Below are positions 52,109-61,470 of a DNA stretch of 64,000 bases, one piece after another. The DNA is from Micromonospora sp. CB01531 (GTDB taxonomy: Bacteria > Actinomycetota > Actinomycetes > Mycobacteriales > Micromonosporaceae): assembly GCF_001905095.1 (NCBI RefSeq), contig NZ_LWLS01000060.1:1-64000 (forward strand). Direction: 5' to 3'. Numbering within the stretch: the stretch's first letter is position 1; every line of letters begins with the position of its first letter. The position numbers were made by a program, and so were the translations under genes. A model generated the notes under the pieces. It did not search any database. It was not told where the DNA came from and worked only from the letters and a program-made list of their open reading frames with translations.

Positions 52109-52732
52109 ATGACCGTCAATCTCACCGCCGAACTCACCGCCGCCCGGATCCTCGCGGTCATCCGGGGCACCGACACCGCCGGTGCGATCGCCGCCGGCAC
52201 CGCCCTGCTGGAAGAGGGCGTACGCATTGTCGAGGTGGCCCTCACCACGCCGAACGCGGCGTCGGCCGTCGAGGCGCTGCGCGCGGCCGCGCCCGCCGGG
52301 TCCCTGGTCGGCGCCGGAACGGTGCTCACCGCCGCCGACGTCGCCGACGTGGCCGCCGCGGGCGCGCAGTTCGTCGTGACGCCGGCCGTGGTCGAGTCGA
52401 TCCCCGAGGCGGCGCGGCGCGGCCTTCCCGTCGCCGCCGGCGCGTTCACCCCGACCGAGGCGTACACCGCGATGCGGATGGGGGCGTCGGCGATCAAGCT
52501 GTTCCCCGTGTCGGTGGGGGGCCCGGCGTACCTGAAGGCGGTGCGCGACCCGTTCCCGGACATCCCGTTCGTCGCGGTCGGCGGGGTCGGTCTGGCCGAC
52601 CTGCCCGGCTACTTCGCCGCCGGGGCGATCGCCGTCGGCGTGGGCGGGCCGCTGGTCGGCGACGCGGCCTCCGGCGGCGACCTCGACGCCCTGCGGCAGC
52701 GGGCCCGCGCCTACCTGGCTGCCACATCGTGA
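52109..52732 (+). CDS. 2-keto-3-deoxy-6-phospho-galactonate/gluconate aldolase
   Basis: A 207-residue class I aldolase (KDPG/KDPGal family) giving pyruvate and glyceraldehyde 3-phosphate. ILAVIRG and [11 protein letters not shown] hold the active-site Arg and Glu, and SAIKLFPVS the Schiff-base Lys near residue 131. VGAGTVL and VTPAVV are family motifs. Its stop overlaps the kinase GTG by 4 bp. Confidence 0.9.
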   Translation: MTVNLTAELTAARILAVIRGTDTAGAIAAGTALLEEGVRIVEVALTTPNAASAVEALRAAAPAGSLVGAGTVLTAADVADVAAAGAQFVVTPAVVESIPEAARRGLPVAAGAFTPTEAYTAMRMGASAIKLFPVSVGGPAYLKAVRDPFPDIPFVAVGGVGLADLPGYFAAGAIAVGVGGPLVGDAASGGDLDALRQRARAYLAATS

Positions 52733-53682
52733 CCGCCGTCGACCTGCTCACGTTCGGCGAGGCCCTGGTCTCGCTGCGCTCAGCCGGGCCGCTCGCCGCC
52801 AGCAGCCCGCTCACGCCGCACCTCGCCGGAGCGGAGTGCAATGTGACCGTCGGCGTGTCCCGGCTCGGGCACCGCGCGGCCTTCGCCGGCCGGGTCAGCG
52901 ACGACGAGCTGGGCGGGTTCCTGCTGCGGCAGCTGCGTGCCGAGTGCGTCGACGTGGCGCACGTGACCCGCGATCCGGAGCGCTCGGCCGGACTGATGTT
53001 CCTCGAGCGGCGCACCGCCGACCTGACCCGGGTGATCTACCAGCGGGCCGGGTCGGCCGGATCGGCGCTCCGCGTCGACGACCTGCGGGCCGCCCTGGCT
53101 GCCGGGGCGCAGGTGCTGCACCTGACCGGGATCACCCCGGCGCTGTCCGACAGTGCCCGGGAGGCCACGACGTGGGCGGCGGAGAGCGCCGCCCGGGCAG
53201 GGTCACTGGTCTGCCTCGACGTCAACTACCGGGCCAAGCTGTGGAGCCGGGACGCCGCCCGGGCGGTGCTCGCCCCGCTCGCCGACCACGTCTCGGTCGT
53301 CGTGGCCTCCGCCGACGAGCTGGACCTCGTCGGCGCGCCGGGCGCCGACGAGCAGACCGTGGTGGCCGGGTTGCTGGACCGGGGTGTGTCGACCGTGCTG
53401 GTGAAGCTCGGCGGCGACGGCGCGCGCGCGTACACCCGGGACGGCTGCCGGCACGCGGCGGCGCTGCCCGTGACGGCGGTCGACACCGTCGGCGCGGGGG
53501 ACGCCTTCACCGCCGGCTACCTCTCCGGCCACCTGGACGGACTCGACCTGGCCGGGCGGCTGCACCGCGCGGTCACCCTCGGCGCCTTCGCCGTCGCCGG
53601 GCACGGCGACTGGGAGGCCCTGCCGCGCCGCGACGAGCTGTCCCTCCTGGACGACCTGCTGCCCGGCAGCACCCTTCGCTGA
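52729..53682 (+). CDS. 2-keto-3-deoxy-gluconate/galactonate kinase (PfkB family)
   Basis: A 317-residue PfkB kinase phosphorylating the keto-deoxy acid formed by the dehydratases. It shows [11 protein letters not shown] at the N-terminus and [13 protein letters not shown] near residues 252-264 with the catalytic Asp, and [10 protein letters not shown], a pattern found in KdgK kinases. It is a PfkB protein rather than a classical DgoK, so it has replaced that family here. Translational coupling to the aldolase supports consecutive steps. Confidence 0.87.
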   Translation: MTAVDLLTFGEALVSLRSAGPLAASSPLTPHLAGAECNVTVGVSRLGHRAAFAGRVSDDELGGFLLRQLRAECVDVAHVTRDPERSAGLMFLERRTADLTRVIYQRAGSAGSALRVDDLRAALAAGAQVLHLTGITPALSDSAREATTWAAESAARAGSLVCLDVNYRAKLWSRDAARAVLAPLADHVSVVVASADELDLVGAPGADEQTVVAGLLDRGVSTVLVKLGGDGARAYTRDGCRHAAALPVTAVDTVGAGDAFTAGYLSGHLDGLDLAGRLHRAVTLGAFAVAGHGDWEALPRRDELSLLDDLLPGSTLR

Positions 53683-53705
53683 TCCACCCCGAGAAAGGCA
53701 CCCGC

Positions 53706-54935
53706 GTGAAGATCGTCGCAGCGGACGTCATCGTCTCCAGCCCCGACCGCAACTTCGTCACCCTCAAGATCACCACCGACGAGGGGCTGACCGGACTGGG
53801 AGACGGCACCCTCAACGGGCGCGAACTCTCCGTCGCGTCCTACCTGGCCGATCACGTCGTCCCCCTGCTGATCGGCCGGGACCCGCACCAGATCGAGGAC
53901 ACCTGGCAGTTCCTCTACCGGTCGGCCTACTGGCGGCGCGGCCCGGTCACCATGGCCGCCATCGCAGCCGTGGACGTCGCCCTCTGGGACATCAAGGCCA
54001 AGGCCGCCGGGATGCCGCTCTACCAGCTCCTCGGCGGCGCGTCCCGGACCGGCATCATGGCCTACGGGCACGCCTCCGGCCGGGACCTGCCGGAGCTATT
54101 CGACTCGATCCGCCACCACCTCGACCTCGGCTTCCGGTCGATCCGGGTGCAGACCTCGGTACCCGGCATCAACGCCGTCTACGGGGTGGCCGCGCAACCC
54201 AGCGCCGACGGCAAGCGCTACGACTACGAGCCGGCGCAGCGCACCCCGCTGCCCGCCGAGGAGGACTGGGACACCCGCGCCTACCTGCGCCACCTGCCCG
54301 GCGTCTTCGAGGCGGTGCGCAACGAGTTCGGCCCCGAGCTGCCGTTGCTGCACGACGGGCACCACCGGATGACCCCCATCCAGGCCGCCAAGCTCGGCAA
54401 GGCCCTCGAACCGTACGACCTGTTCTGGCTGGAGGACTGCACCCCGGCCGAGAACCAGGAGGCGTTGCGGCTGGTCCGCCAGCACACCACCACCCCGCTG
54501 GCCATCGGCGAGATCTTCAACACCGTCTGGGACTACCAGACCCTGATCCGGGAACAGCTGATCGACTACGTCCGGTCCGCCGTCACCCACACCGGCGGGA
54601 TCACGGCCATGCGCAAGCTGCTCGACTTCGCCGCCCAGTACCAGATCAAGTCCGGCATCCACGGCCCCACCGACATCTCGCCGGTCGGCATGGCCGCCGC
54701 GCTGCACCTGGACCTGGCCATCCACAACTTCGGCATCCAGGAGTACATGCAGCACGGGGCGCTCACGAACGAGGTGTTCCGCCAGTCGTTCACCTTCGCC
54801 GACGGGTACCTGCACCCGGGACAGCAGCCCGGCCTCGGCGTGGAGCTCGATGAGGAGGCCGCCGCCCGGTTCCCGTACCAGCCCGCGTACCTGCCGTACA
54901 ACCGGCTCAAGGACGGCACCGTCCATGACTGGTGA
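53706..54935 (+). CDS. D-mannonate dehydratase-type enolase-superfamily enzyme (ManD)
   Basis: A 409-residue ManD-group dehydratase: [89 protein letters not shown] and the near-terminal [12 protein letters not shown]. True ManD converts D-mannonate to 2-keto-3-deoxygluconate; some members prefer D-gluconate or are nearly inactive. With galactonate dehydratase in the same operon, both epimeric acids could enter one kinase/aldolase route. Its end overlaps the gluconokinase start by 11 bp. Confidence 0.88.
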   Translation: MKIVAADVIVSSPDRNFVTLKITTDEGLTGLGDGTLNGRELSVASYLADHVVPLLIGRDPHQIEDTWQFLYRSAYWRRGPVTMAAIAAVDVALWDIKAKAAGMPLYQLLGGASRTGIMAYGHASGRDLPELFDSIRHHLDLGFRSIRVQTSVPGINAVYGVAAQPSADGKRYDYEPAQRTPLPAEEDWDTRAYLRHLPGVFEAVRNEFGPELPLLHDGHHRMTPIQAAKLGKALEPYDLFWLEDCTPAENQEALRLVRQHTTTPLAIGEIFNTVWDYQTLIREQLIDYVRSAVTHTGGITAMRKLLDFAAQYQIKSGIHGPTDISPVGMAAALHLDLAIHNFGIQEYMQHGALTNEVFRQSFTFADGYLHPGQQPGLGVELDEEAAARFPYQPAYLPYNRLKDGTVHDW

Positions 54936-55473
54936 GCGGCAGCCCACCCGGCACATCGTGGTGATGGGCGTGTCCGGGGCGGGCAAGACGACCGTGGCCC
55001 GGGGGATCAGTGAGCTGACCGGGCTGCGGTTCGCCGAGGCGGACGAGTTCCACTCGGCGGCCAATGTGGCGCAGATGCGGGCCGGCATTCCACTCGACGA
55101 CGCGCAGCGCTGGCCCTGGCTGCGCGCCCTGGCCGGCTGGATGGCCGACCGGCACGCCGAGGGGGTCTCCACCATCCTGGCCTGCTCAGCGCTGAAGCGC
55201 GCCTACCGGGACGTGCTGCGGCAGGGGCCGCCGGACGTGGAGTTCCTCCACCTGGAGGGGACGGCGGAGCTGATCCGGGACCGGTTGAGCCGGCGGGTCG
55301 GGCACTACATGCCGGCCAGCCTCCTCGACTCGCAACGGGCCACGCTGGAGCAGCTGGACCCGGACGAGTCCGGGGTGGTGCTGCAGGTGACGGCAGCACC
55401 CGCCGAACTGGTCACGGCGGCGATCGAGCGGCTCGGCCTGCCGTTGCTGGGCACGGCGGCCGCCGGCCGCTGA
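54925..55473 (+). CDS. gntK: Gluconokinase (GntK type)
   Basis: A 182-residue P-loop kinase converting D-gluconate to 6-phosphogluconate. It has [14 protein letters not shown] (Walker A residues 15-22), [34 protein letters not shown] and [16 protein letters not shown], all GntK signatures. ATG 54925 lies inside the ManD coding end, the tightest start consistent with homology. It gives the operon a third entry, to the pentose phosphate pathway. Confidence 0.92.
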   Translation: MTGERQPTRHIVVMGVSGAGKTTVARGISELTGLRFAEADEFHSAANVAQMRAGIPLDDAQRWPWLRALAGWMADRHAEGVSTILACSALKRAYRDVLRQGPPDVEFLHLEGTAELIRDRLSRRVGHYMPASLLDSQRATLEQLDPDESGVVLQVTAAPAELVTAAIERLGLPLLGTAAAGR

Positions 55474-55557
55474 CCGGCCGCCGCCGGCCCGGGGCGCGGG
55501 GCGGCGACGCCGAGACACCGGGCGGGTGGCGGCGCGAGCGGGCGGCGCCGCCGATGA

Positions 55558-55974
55558 TCAGTCGGGCAGCGCGTCGAGATAGACCCAGCGGCCGTCCTCC
55601 CGGACGAAACGGCTCTGCTCGTCCAGCGAGCCCGGGCGGCCCGCCTGGCGGTAGTGGGCGCGGAACCGGACTGTGCCGGTGGTGTCGAAGAGGCCACCCC
55701 GGTCGGTGCCGAGGATCTCCAGCCGGGTCCACCGCTGCCCCGGATCCAGCCGCAGCCGAACCGGACGGGTGCTGGAGTGCCAGCTGCGCAGCAGGTAGTC
55801 CGCGTCTCCGACGGCAAAGGCGCTGTACCGGGAGCGCATCAACGCCTCGGCGGTCGCCGCCGTCGACGCGCCCTGGTGGACCGGGCCGCAACAGTCCGCG
55901 TACGGCACACCGGAGCCGCACGGACAGGTTTCGATCGGATCGGCCGCGCTCCGGCGGCCAGCGCGCTTCGCCAC
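55558..55974 (-). CDS. YchJ-family metal-binding protein
   Basis: A 138-residue protein: an N-terminal SEC-C-like cluster [14 protein letters not shown] (residues 17-30) that can bind zinc, and the NTF2-like YchJ core [20 protein letters not shown]. coli YchJ is an uncharacterised UPF0225 member. The gene converges with gntK over 84 bp of GC-rich inverted-repeat sequence. Confidence 0.88.
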   Translation of the reverse strand: MAKRAGRRSAADPIETCPCGSGVPYADCCGPVHQGASTAATAEALMRSRYSAFAVGDADYLLRSWHSSTRPVRLRLDPGQRWTRLEILGTDRGGLFDTTGTVRFRAHYRQAGRPGSLDEQSRFVREDGRWVYLDALPD

Positions 55975-55995
55975 CCGGCCATTCTCGTCGACCGG

Positions 55996-56463
55996 TCAGC
56001 GCGGCGGGCGAGTCGCCCTGCCCACCGTCTTGCGGCCGGGCGTGCTCGCCGTGTTCCGTTTGCCGAACGACGCCATGGTGGTGGCCTTCTTCGCCGCCTT
56101 CGCCGGGGCCCGGCTCGCGGCGGTGGTGCGGGTCAGCGACGCCTCCGTCGCCCGCTTGGCCGGCGCCTTCGCGGCGACCTTCTTCGCCGTGGCCTTCTTC
56201 GGTGCGGCCTTCGTGGCCGGCGCCTTCGTGGCGGGCACCTTCTTCGTCCGGGCGGGGGTCGCCGTGGCCGCAGTGGCCTTCTTCCGGGCGGCTCGGGCCG
56301 TCGTCGGGGTCGGCTTGCCACCCGGCGTCTTCGCCTGGGTGGCCCCGGTGGCCCGTTTCGCGACGGTCGCGACCTTCTTCGCCGCGGCCTTGTTCGGCAT
56401 CGGGGCCTTCCGCGCGCCGGTGGCCTTCCGGGCGCTGCTGGGCCTGGTCGCCGCCTGGGCCAT
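55996..56463 (-). CDS. Histone-like Lys/Ala/Pro-rich DNA-binding protein
   Basis: A 155-residue, very basic low-complexity protein built from AxKKA/TKAPA-type repeats (for example [20 protein letters not shown]), like eukaryotic H1 tails and the C-terminus of mycobacterial HupB. No folded HU domain is present, so it is tail only. GGAGGAG precedes ATG 56463. A SigB-like promoter with one -10 mismatch lies 88 bp upstream. It probably compacts DNA under stress. Confidence 0.75.
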   Translation of the reverse strand: MAQAATRPSSARKATGARKAPMPNKAAAKKVATVAKRATGATQAKTPGGKPTPTTARAARKKATAATATPARTKKVPATKAPATKAAPKKATAKKVAAKAPAKRATEASLTRTTAASRAPAKAAKKATTMASFGKRNTASTPGRKTVGRATRPPR

Positions 56464-56550
56464 CGTCACTCCTCCTCGGCTGCGTCGTCCGCGCCGGTGG
56501 CCCGGGGACGCCCGGGCGTCCGCCGGCCGGCACGCTCGGCGGGCCGGTGT

Positions 56551-56575
56551 CTTCCCCCGAACCGGGCGACCAAAC
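56551..56575 (-). promoter_or_regulatory. SigB-like promoter (one mismatch) for the histone-like gene
   Basis: On the minus strand, GTTT (56575-56572), 15-bp spacer, GGGAAG (56556-56551). It differs from GGGTAG at one base. Confidence 0.4.
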
Positions 56576-56698
56576 GCGGAGGTGATCCGGCCCAGCCGCA
56601 ATTGGCCCAGTGGCGGAGGCATGGATCGGCTCTCCTCCTGGGCCGATCTGCCGCCTAGCGTCAGGGCGCAACGCTTCCGCGGAGGGACCGAGACGACG

Positions 56699-57316
56699 AT
56701 GACGACTGCCGACATGTGGTTCGACCCGCGCTGCCCGTGGGCGTGGAACGCCTCCCGCTGGCTGCTGGAGGTGGAGCGGGTACGCGACGTGCGGGTCCGC
56801 TTCCACGTGATGAGCCTGGCCGTGCTCAACGAGGGACGCGAAGGGCTGGAGGAGTAGTACCGCGAGTGGCTGAAGCCGGGCATGGGCCCGGTCCGGGTGG
56901 CGGTCGCCGTGGAGCAGAAGTTCGGAGGCGAGGTGCTGCGCGACCTCTACACCGCGCTGGGCAACCGGATCCACTACCAGCGGGCCCCGATCGGCCGGGA
57001 GCTGTACGTGGCGGCGCTGACCGAGGTGGGCCTGCCCGTCGAACTGGCCGACGCCGCCGACTCCACCGAGCCCGACGCGGCCCTGCTGGCCAGCCACCAC
57101 GCCGGCCTGGCACCAATCGGCGAGGACCTGGGCACCCCGACCATCCACGTCACCGGCCCCGACGGACGGATGGACGCGTTCTTCGGGCCGGTGGTGGCGC
57201 CGATCCCGCGCGGCGAGGACGCCGGCCGGCTCTGGGACGGGGTGCTGCTGGTCTCCGGCACCGACGGGTTCTTCGAGCTGAAGCGAGCCCGGACCCGCCG
57301 GCCGATCGAGGTCTGA
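56699..57316 (+). pseudogene. DsbA-fold, Rv2466c-like mycothiol-dependent reductase interrupted by an amber codon
   Basis: The reading frame encodes 205 residues matching mycobacterial Rv2466c (WFDPLCPWCW type): [73 protein letters not shown] and FFELKR. Codon 53, at 56855-56857, is TAG where a Gln (CAG) is expected in E-Q-Y-R-E, a single-base change. The active site reads CPWA, so the second Cys of CPWC is missing. Either the gene is inactivated, UAG is read through, or the base is a sequencing error. Confidence 0.85.
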
Positions 57317-57466
57317 GCGACGGCCGCTCGCCCGCTCCGCCGCCGGCACCGGCGCGGCCCGCACGGTGGTCGCGGGACACCGCCGGTCCGGCGGAACCGT
57401 TAGCGTGGGACGGAACATGGAGCTGACGACGGGGATCCGCAGCGGCCGGACGGGGTGGGCGGCCGG

Positions 57467-58510
57467 ATGAGCCCGACGCAACGCCGCCTCGACCCGGACA
57501 TGGTCCGCCGGTACGTCGCCGCGTCCCTCGGCCCCGCTCCCCGGGTGACCGGATGCGGGCCGATGACCGGCGGCGGCTTCGCCGCCGTCTGGTGGGTGAA
57601 CCTGGCCGACGGGCGCGCGGTGGTGCTCAAGGTGGGGCCGCCGGCGCAGGTGCCGCTGTTGCGTTACGAGCACGACATGGTCGGCGCCGAGGCCCGCTAC
57701 CTGCGGCTGGTCACCGAGCGCGCGCCCGCCGTTCCCGTCCCGCCGCTGATTCACCACGGCAGCGACCCGGTGCTGGGTGACTGGCTGCTCACCGGCCTGC
57801 TGCCCGGCCGCAGCCTGTGGGATCTGACCCAGGCCGGCGACGACACCGACGAGGTCCGAGCCGAGTTCGGCGTCGCTCTGGCCGCCGTGCACGGGATCAC
57901 CGGCGACCGGTACGGCTACGACGGTGGCCGCGCGAGCGCCGACACCTGGCGGGGCGCGTATCTGGCCATGCTGGACGATCTGCTCGCCGACGCGGCGGAC
58001 TGGCGGGTGTCGTTGCCGGTGCCGGCGGACCGGGTCCGGGAGCTTGTCGACCGGCACGCTCCCGTGCTCGACGCGGTACGCCGCCCGGCGCTGCTGCACT
58101 TCGGCGGCTGGGCGGGCAACGTGCTCGCGGTCGCCGGCGCGGACGGTACGCCCCGGCTCAGCGGTCTGGTCGACGGCGAGCGATACCTGTGGGGCGACCC
58201 GCTCATGGACCTGGTGTCGCCGCTGTTGTTCCGGCGTACCGAGGACGAGCTGGACGACCCCGTCGTGCGGGCCTACCGGACGATCGCGCCGTGCCCCCTG
58301 GACACCGGAGCGCGTCGCCGCCTGAGCCTGTACCGGCTGTACCTGTACCTGCTGATGTCGGTGGAGATGCCCAGTCGCGGCATCACCGGCGAGTCCGATC
58401 CGTGGCGGGTGGCCCGCCTCGCCGAACTGCTCGACCAGGAACTGTCCGACCTGGACAGAGCAGAAGCCCTCACAGCCAGCCGGAGCGGCGGAAGAGCCGG
58501 TACAGGGTGA
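57467..58510 (+). CDS. APH-fold (aminoglycoside/choline kinase-like) phosphotransferase, unusual active site
   Basis: A 347-residue protein of the APH family: VTGCGPMTGGGFAAVWWV as nucleotide loop, VVLKVGP with the ATP-binding Lys, and LVDGERYLWGDPLMDLV with the metal-binding Asp. The catalytic loop reads LLHFGGWAGNVL near residue 209, where HGDLxxxNVL is usual, so the catalytic Asp is Gly. It may be inactive, or may use another base. ATG 57467 is preferred over GTG 57455. Its last 41 bp overlap the convergent CorA gene. Confidence 0.8.
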   Translation: MSPTQRRLDPDMVRRYVAASLGPAPRVTGCGPMTGGGFAAVWWVNLADGRAVVLKVGPPAQVPLLRYEHDMVGAEARYLRLVTERAPAVPVPPLIHHGSDPVLGDWLLTGLLPGRSLWDLTQAGDDTDEVRAEFGVALAAVHGITGDRYGYDGGRASADTWRGAYLAMLDDLLADAADWRVSLPVPADRVRELVDRHAPVLDAVRRPALLHFGGWAGNVLAVAGADGTPRLSGLVDGERYLWGDPLMDLVSPLLFRRTEDELDDPVVRAYRTIAPCPLDTGARRRLSLYRLYLYLLMSVEMPSRGITGESDPWRVARLAELLDQELSDLDRAEALTASRSGGRAGTG

Positions 58511-59579
58511 ACGCGGCCAGCGCCATCACCAGCACGGCGCCCGGGTAGCCGTACCGCCAACCCAGCCCGGGCATGTGGGCGAAGTTCATGCCGTAGATGC
58601 CGGCCACCGCGGTCTGGGTCGCGGCGATAGCCGCCCAGGCGGCGATCTTGCGCATGTCGTTGTTCTGGTCCACCGCCAGCTTTGCCAGCCGGGCCTGCAG
58701 AAGAGAGTTGAGCAGATCGTCGTACGTGCCGATCTGCTCCACCACCCGGGCGAGCCGGCCCTCCACGTCGGCGAACCAGCGGTGCAGCGCCGGCGGCGGG
58801 CCGTCCCGCTGCTCCAGCAGGGCGCGCAGCGGCGCCGGCAACGACAGCACCGCCCGCTTGAACTCCACCACCTCCCGTTTGAGCTGGTAGATCTGCTGGA
58901 TGTCGGCGTCACGGTCGCGGGCGAAGACACGTTCCTCGATCCGCTCCAGGTCCCGCTCCAGGTGTCCGGCGACCTCCAGATAGAGGTCGACCATCCGGGC
59001 GCAGACCGCGTACGCGACCGCCCACGGCCCCTCCGCCAACACGCCCGGCCGGCGTTGGATGTCGTCGCGCACGGGAGTGAGGGTGCCCGCCGCGCCGTGC
59101 CGCACCGTGATCACGAACCGGTCGCCGAGGAACACCAGCACGTCCCCGGTGTCGATAACCTCCGAGGTGTCGGTCAGCTCGACGTGTTCGACGTAGCCGG
59201 CGGTGCGCAGCACCAGCAGGGTCACCTCGCCGTGCCGCTGCACGGTGGGGCGGTGCCCCTCGGCGAGGGCCTGCGCGACGCTCAGCTCGTCCAGTCCGAA
59301 CGTACGCCCCACCGCGGCCAGCACGGCGGCTCCCGGTTCGTGCAGCCCGAGCCAGACGAACGACCGCCGGGTGCGGCGGGCCCGCGCGTACGCGTCGGCG
59401 TAGTGCGGCCGGCCCGGCTCCCGCCGGCCGGACACGTAGACCGCGCAGTCCACCACCGCGTCCGGATTGGACCGTGGCGCCGCGGCCGCCGCCGGGCCCA
59501 CCGGGCGCCCCAGCAAGCGGGCGAGCAGGGCGGGCAACCGCCGTCCAGGCTGCCGGGTCCGTGCCGCCGACCGGTCCAC
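58470..59579 (-). CDS. corA: CorA-family Mg2+/divalent cation transporter
   Basis: A 369-residue transporter. A soluble alpha/beta funnel domain holds VWLGLHEP and VLVFLGDRFVITVRHG, followed by the long stalk helix (about residues 195-305) with AVDQNNDMRKIAAWAAI. Two C-terminal membrane helices flank the YGMNF signature, the GMN selectivity motif. GTG 59579 is chosen because GGAGG lies 5 nt upstream; the frame stays open to 59663. It pentamerises in the membrane. Confidence 0.92.
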   Translation of the reverse strand: MDRSAARTRQPGRRLPALLARLLGRPVGPAAAAAPRSNPDAVVDCAVYVSGRREPGRPHYADAYARARRTRRSFVWLGLHEPGAAVLAAVGRTFGLDELSVAQALAEGHRPTVQRHGEVTLLVLRTAGYVEHVELTDTSEVIDTGDVLVFLGDRFVITVRHGAAGTLTPVRDDIQRRPGVLAEGPWAVAYAVCARMVDLYLEVAGHLERDLERIEERVFARDRDADIQQIYQLKREVVEFKRAVLSLPAPLRALLEQRDGPPPALHRWFADVEGRLARVVEQIGTYDDLLNSLLQARLAKLAVDQNNDMRKIAAWAAIAATQTAVAGIYGMNFAHMPGLGWRYGYPGAVLVMALAAFTLYRLFRRSGWL

Positions 59580-59702
59580 CGCGCACCTCCTTCGGCAGCT
59601 CCAGCTCGACGCGTTGCCGCGCCGCGACCTGGAGCCGCCGTCCGCCGGGAACTGACGGCCCACGGTACGGCGTGGGGAGGGGCCGGTGGTGTCCGGCTGC
59701 CG

Positions 59703-60371
59703 TCAGCGGGTGGCGGTGGCGAAGACGACGATGTTGTCCGGATAGCTACCGGTACGCGGGTTGAACCGGCCGCCGCAGGTGATCAGGCGCAGCCGGGCGT
59801 CCGTGCCGCCGCCGTACACCCGGTCGGTGGGAAAGCGGTCCTTCGGGTACGCCCCGACACCGTCCACGGTGAACGTGGCGACCCGGCCGTCGGCGCGGGT
59901 GACCCGGACGGTGTCGCCGGGACGGAGCCGACCCAGGTCGAAGAAGACCGCGGGGCCGTGCTCCGAGTCGACGTGCCCGACCATGACCGCGTTGCCCGCC
60001 TCCCCCGGGGTGGGGCCGGGGCGGTACCAGCCGACGATCTCCGGGTACTCCAGCGGCGGCACCTCCAGCGCGCCGTCGGCGTCGGTGGCGACCGGGATGA
60101 TGCCGGCGTCGACGCCGATGCGGGGGACGGTGATCCGGACCGGCTCGGAGCGGGGGAACACCGGCCCGGGCGGACCGGAACGTTCGGCGGTCGGGGCCAC
60201 TGCGGCGCCCGGCTGCGGTGGCCGCGGGGAGGTGGTGCCGAGACCGGCGGCGACCATTCCGGCGCCGGTGGCACCGGCAATGGTCACCGCGGCGACGATG
60301 GCGGCGGTCCGGGCCTTCGACGGCCCGTCCCCGTGGCTGCTCTGTGCCGACAGGTTCCCACCTCCGTCCAA
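59703..60371 (-). CDS. Class F-type sortase
   Basis: A 222-residue membrane-anchored transpeptidase. One N-terminal helix covers about residues 22-44, followed by a Pro-rich linker and a sortase beta-barrel. The triad is visible as His in MVGHVDSEHGP, Cys in LRLITCGG and Arg in RFNPRTGSYPDN. The start is unclear: TTG 60371 has no good site, whereas GGAGG lies a few codons inside. It is adjacent to, and downstream of, a secreted protein with a C-terminal anchor helix, its probable substrate. Confidence 0.85.
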   Translation of the reverse strand: MDGGGNLSAQSSHGDGPSKARTAAIVAAVTIAGATGAGMVAAGLGTTSPRPPQPGAAVAPTAERSGPPGPVFPRSEPVRITVPRIGVDAGIIPVATDADGALEVPPLEYPEIVGWYRPGPTPGEAGNAVMVGHVDSEHGPAVFFDLGRLRPGDTVRVTRADGRVATFTVDGVGAYPKDRFPTDRVYGGGTDARLRLITCGGRFNPRTGSYPDNIVVFATATR

Positions 60372-60443
60372 CGTGGGAGCGGTGCCCGCGCCGGTTGACG
60401 CCCGGCGCGGGCACCCTCGCTCAGGGATGGTGTGGCGAGGCCG

Positions 60444-60947
60444 TCAGGCGACGGTGGTCGCGCGCCGCCGTCGGCGCACCAGCACGTACGTCCCGCCGGC
60501 GACCGCCGCGGCGGCCAGCGCGCCGCCCGCGACGAGCACTCCGGTGTCGCCGCCCTTGCCGCCGGCCCCGGCCGGGGCGCCGCCGATCGGCGTGGCGCCG
60601 ATCGCGATGACGGTGAAGGTGGCCGTGCCGCCGTTGCTGCCGTTGCCGCAGGTGGTGGTGACCGTGTACGTGCCGAGGGTGAACCCGGCGGTGAAGAGTT
60701 CCGCGCTCAGTCCGCCGCCGGCCGCGGCGGTGGTGGACCGGACGTTCTCGTCCCGGTTGGGCCCGGTGACGTGGAAGATCGCGTCACCGTCCTTCGGGTT
60801 GCACTCCGTCGTGGTGAGCACGACCGTCCCGCCGACCGGGGTGGTGGCGGGCGAGACCGTGGTGTCCGCGAGCGCGGCGGCCGGGAGCAGGAGTGTGCCG
60901 AGGCCCACGCCGACCGCCGCCGATCCGAGAATTCTCTGTGCCTTCAT
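60444..60947 (-). CDS. Secreted, C-terminally anchored surface protein (putative sortase substrate)
   Basis: A 167-residue protein: signal peptide (cleavage after ALA near residue 27), an Ig-like beta domain with one Cys pair (TTECNPKD, TTTCGNGS), then a Gly-rich spacer GGKGGDTG, a hydrophobic helix and a basic tail RRRRRA. This is the tripartite layout of sortase substrates, but LPxTG is absent; GGDTG stands in its place. The neighbouring class-F-type sortase supports anchoring. Function is unknown. Confidence 0.8.
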   Translation of the reverse strand: MKAQRILGSAAVGVGLGTLLLPAAALADTTVSPATTPVGGTVVLTTTECNPKDGDAIFHVTGPNRDENVRSTTAAAGGGLSAELFTAGFTLGTYTVTTTCGNGSNGGTATFTVIAIGATPIGGAPAGAGGKGGDTGVLVAGGALAAAAVAGGTYVLVRRRRRATTVA

Positions 60948-61470
60948 CCGCGTCTTCCCTCACTTTTCGTCCGCTGACTGCCTGGGACGCCGTTCGGGTG
61001 GCCAACTCCGTGACTAGCACCGGTGTGGCCAACACTAGGAGGGTTGCGGCGGTGACTCGGCGTAAATGAGAAATCCTCGTTGCCGTCACGTGTCCTCCCT
61101 CCCGCCGGGCAGCGCCGGACATGCCCGCCCACCCGCGCCCGGAGCACCCGGACGCCGCGGCACCCGTTGCGTCACCTGTGCCGTTCCGGTGACGGTGCGC
61201 TGTCCCGGTCCGGTCGTCGGGGAGTGAGCGGTCAACCGGCTCGAGGACTCTCCATGCCGTTCCACTGCCACCCGTCCTGCTGGTGGCGGTGGCGAACATT
61301 CCGCCCCACCGCACCCGGTTCGGCCGCGTGGCCCGGCCGGCGTTGGATAGCGTCAGGTCATGGGCGGGTGCCCGCCACGGCGGCGGCCTGCGGGAGCAGA
61401 CCGCAGCCCTCCGGGGCCGGGCCGCTGCCGTGACCAACGGCCCTACCCGCGCCGTCCGACTCGGAGAACG
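60948..61470. other. Intergenic region upstream of the surface-protein gene
   Basis: No convincing gene in 523 bases. The 9-bp direct repeat GTGGCCAAC occurs at 60998-61006 and 61025-61033, 27 bp apart, in the probable promoter of the minus-strand surface-protein gene. A minus-strand GTG at 61085 has a good GGGAGGGAGG site but its frame runs out of phase into the next gene (see rejected items). Confidence 0.5.

Noticed and set aside
60784..61085. Minus-strand frame from GTG 61085 with a strong GGGAGGGAGG site
   Set aside because: The first 30 residues look signal-like, but the frame runs out of phase into the surface-protein gene and becomes low-complexity. No homology is recognisable.
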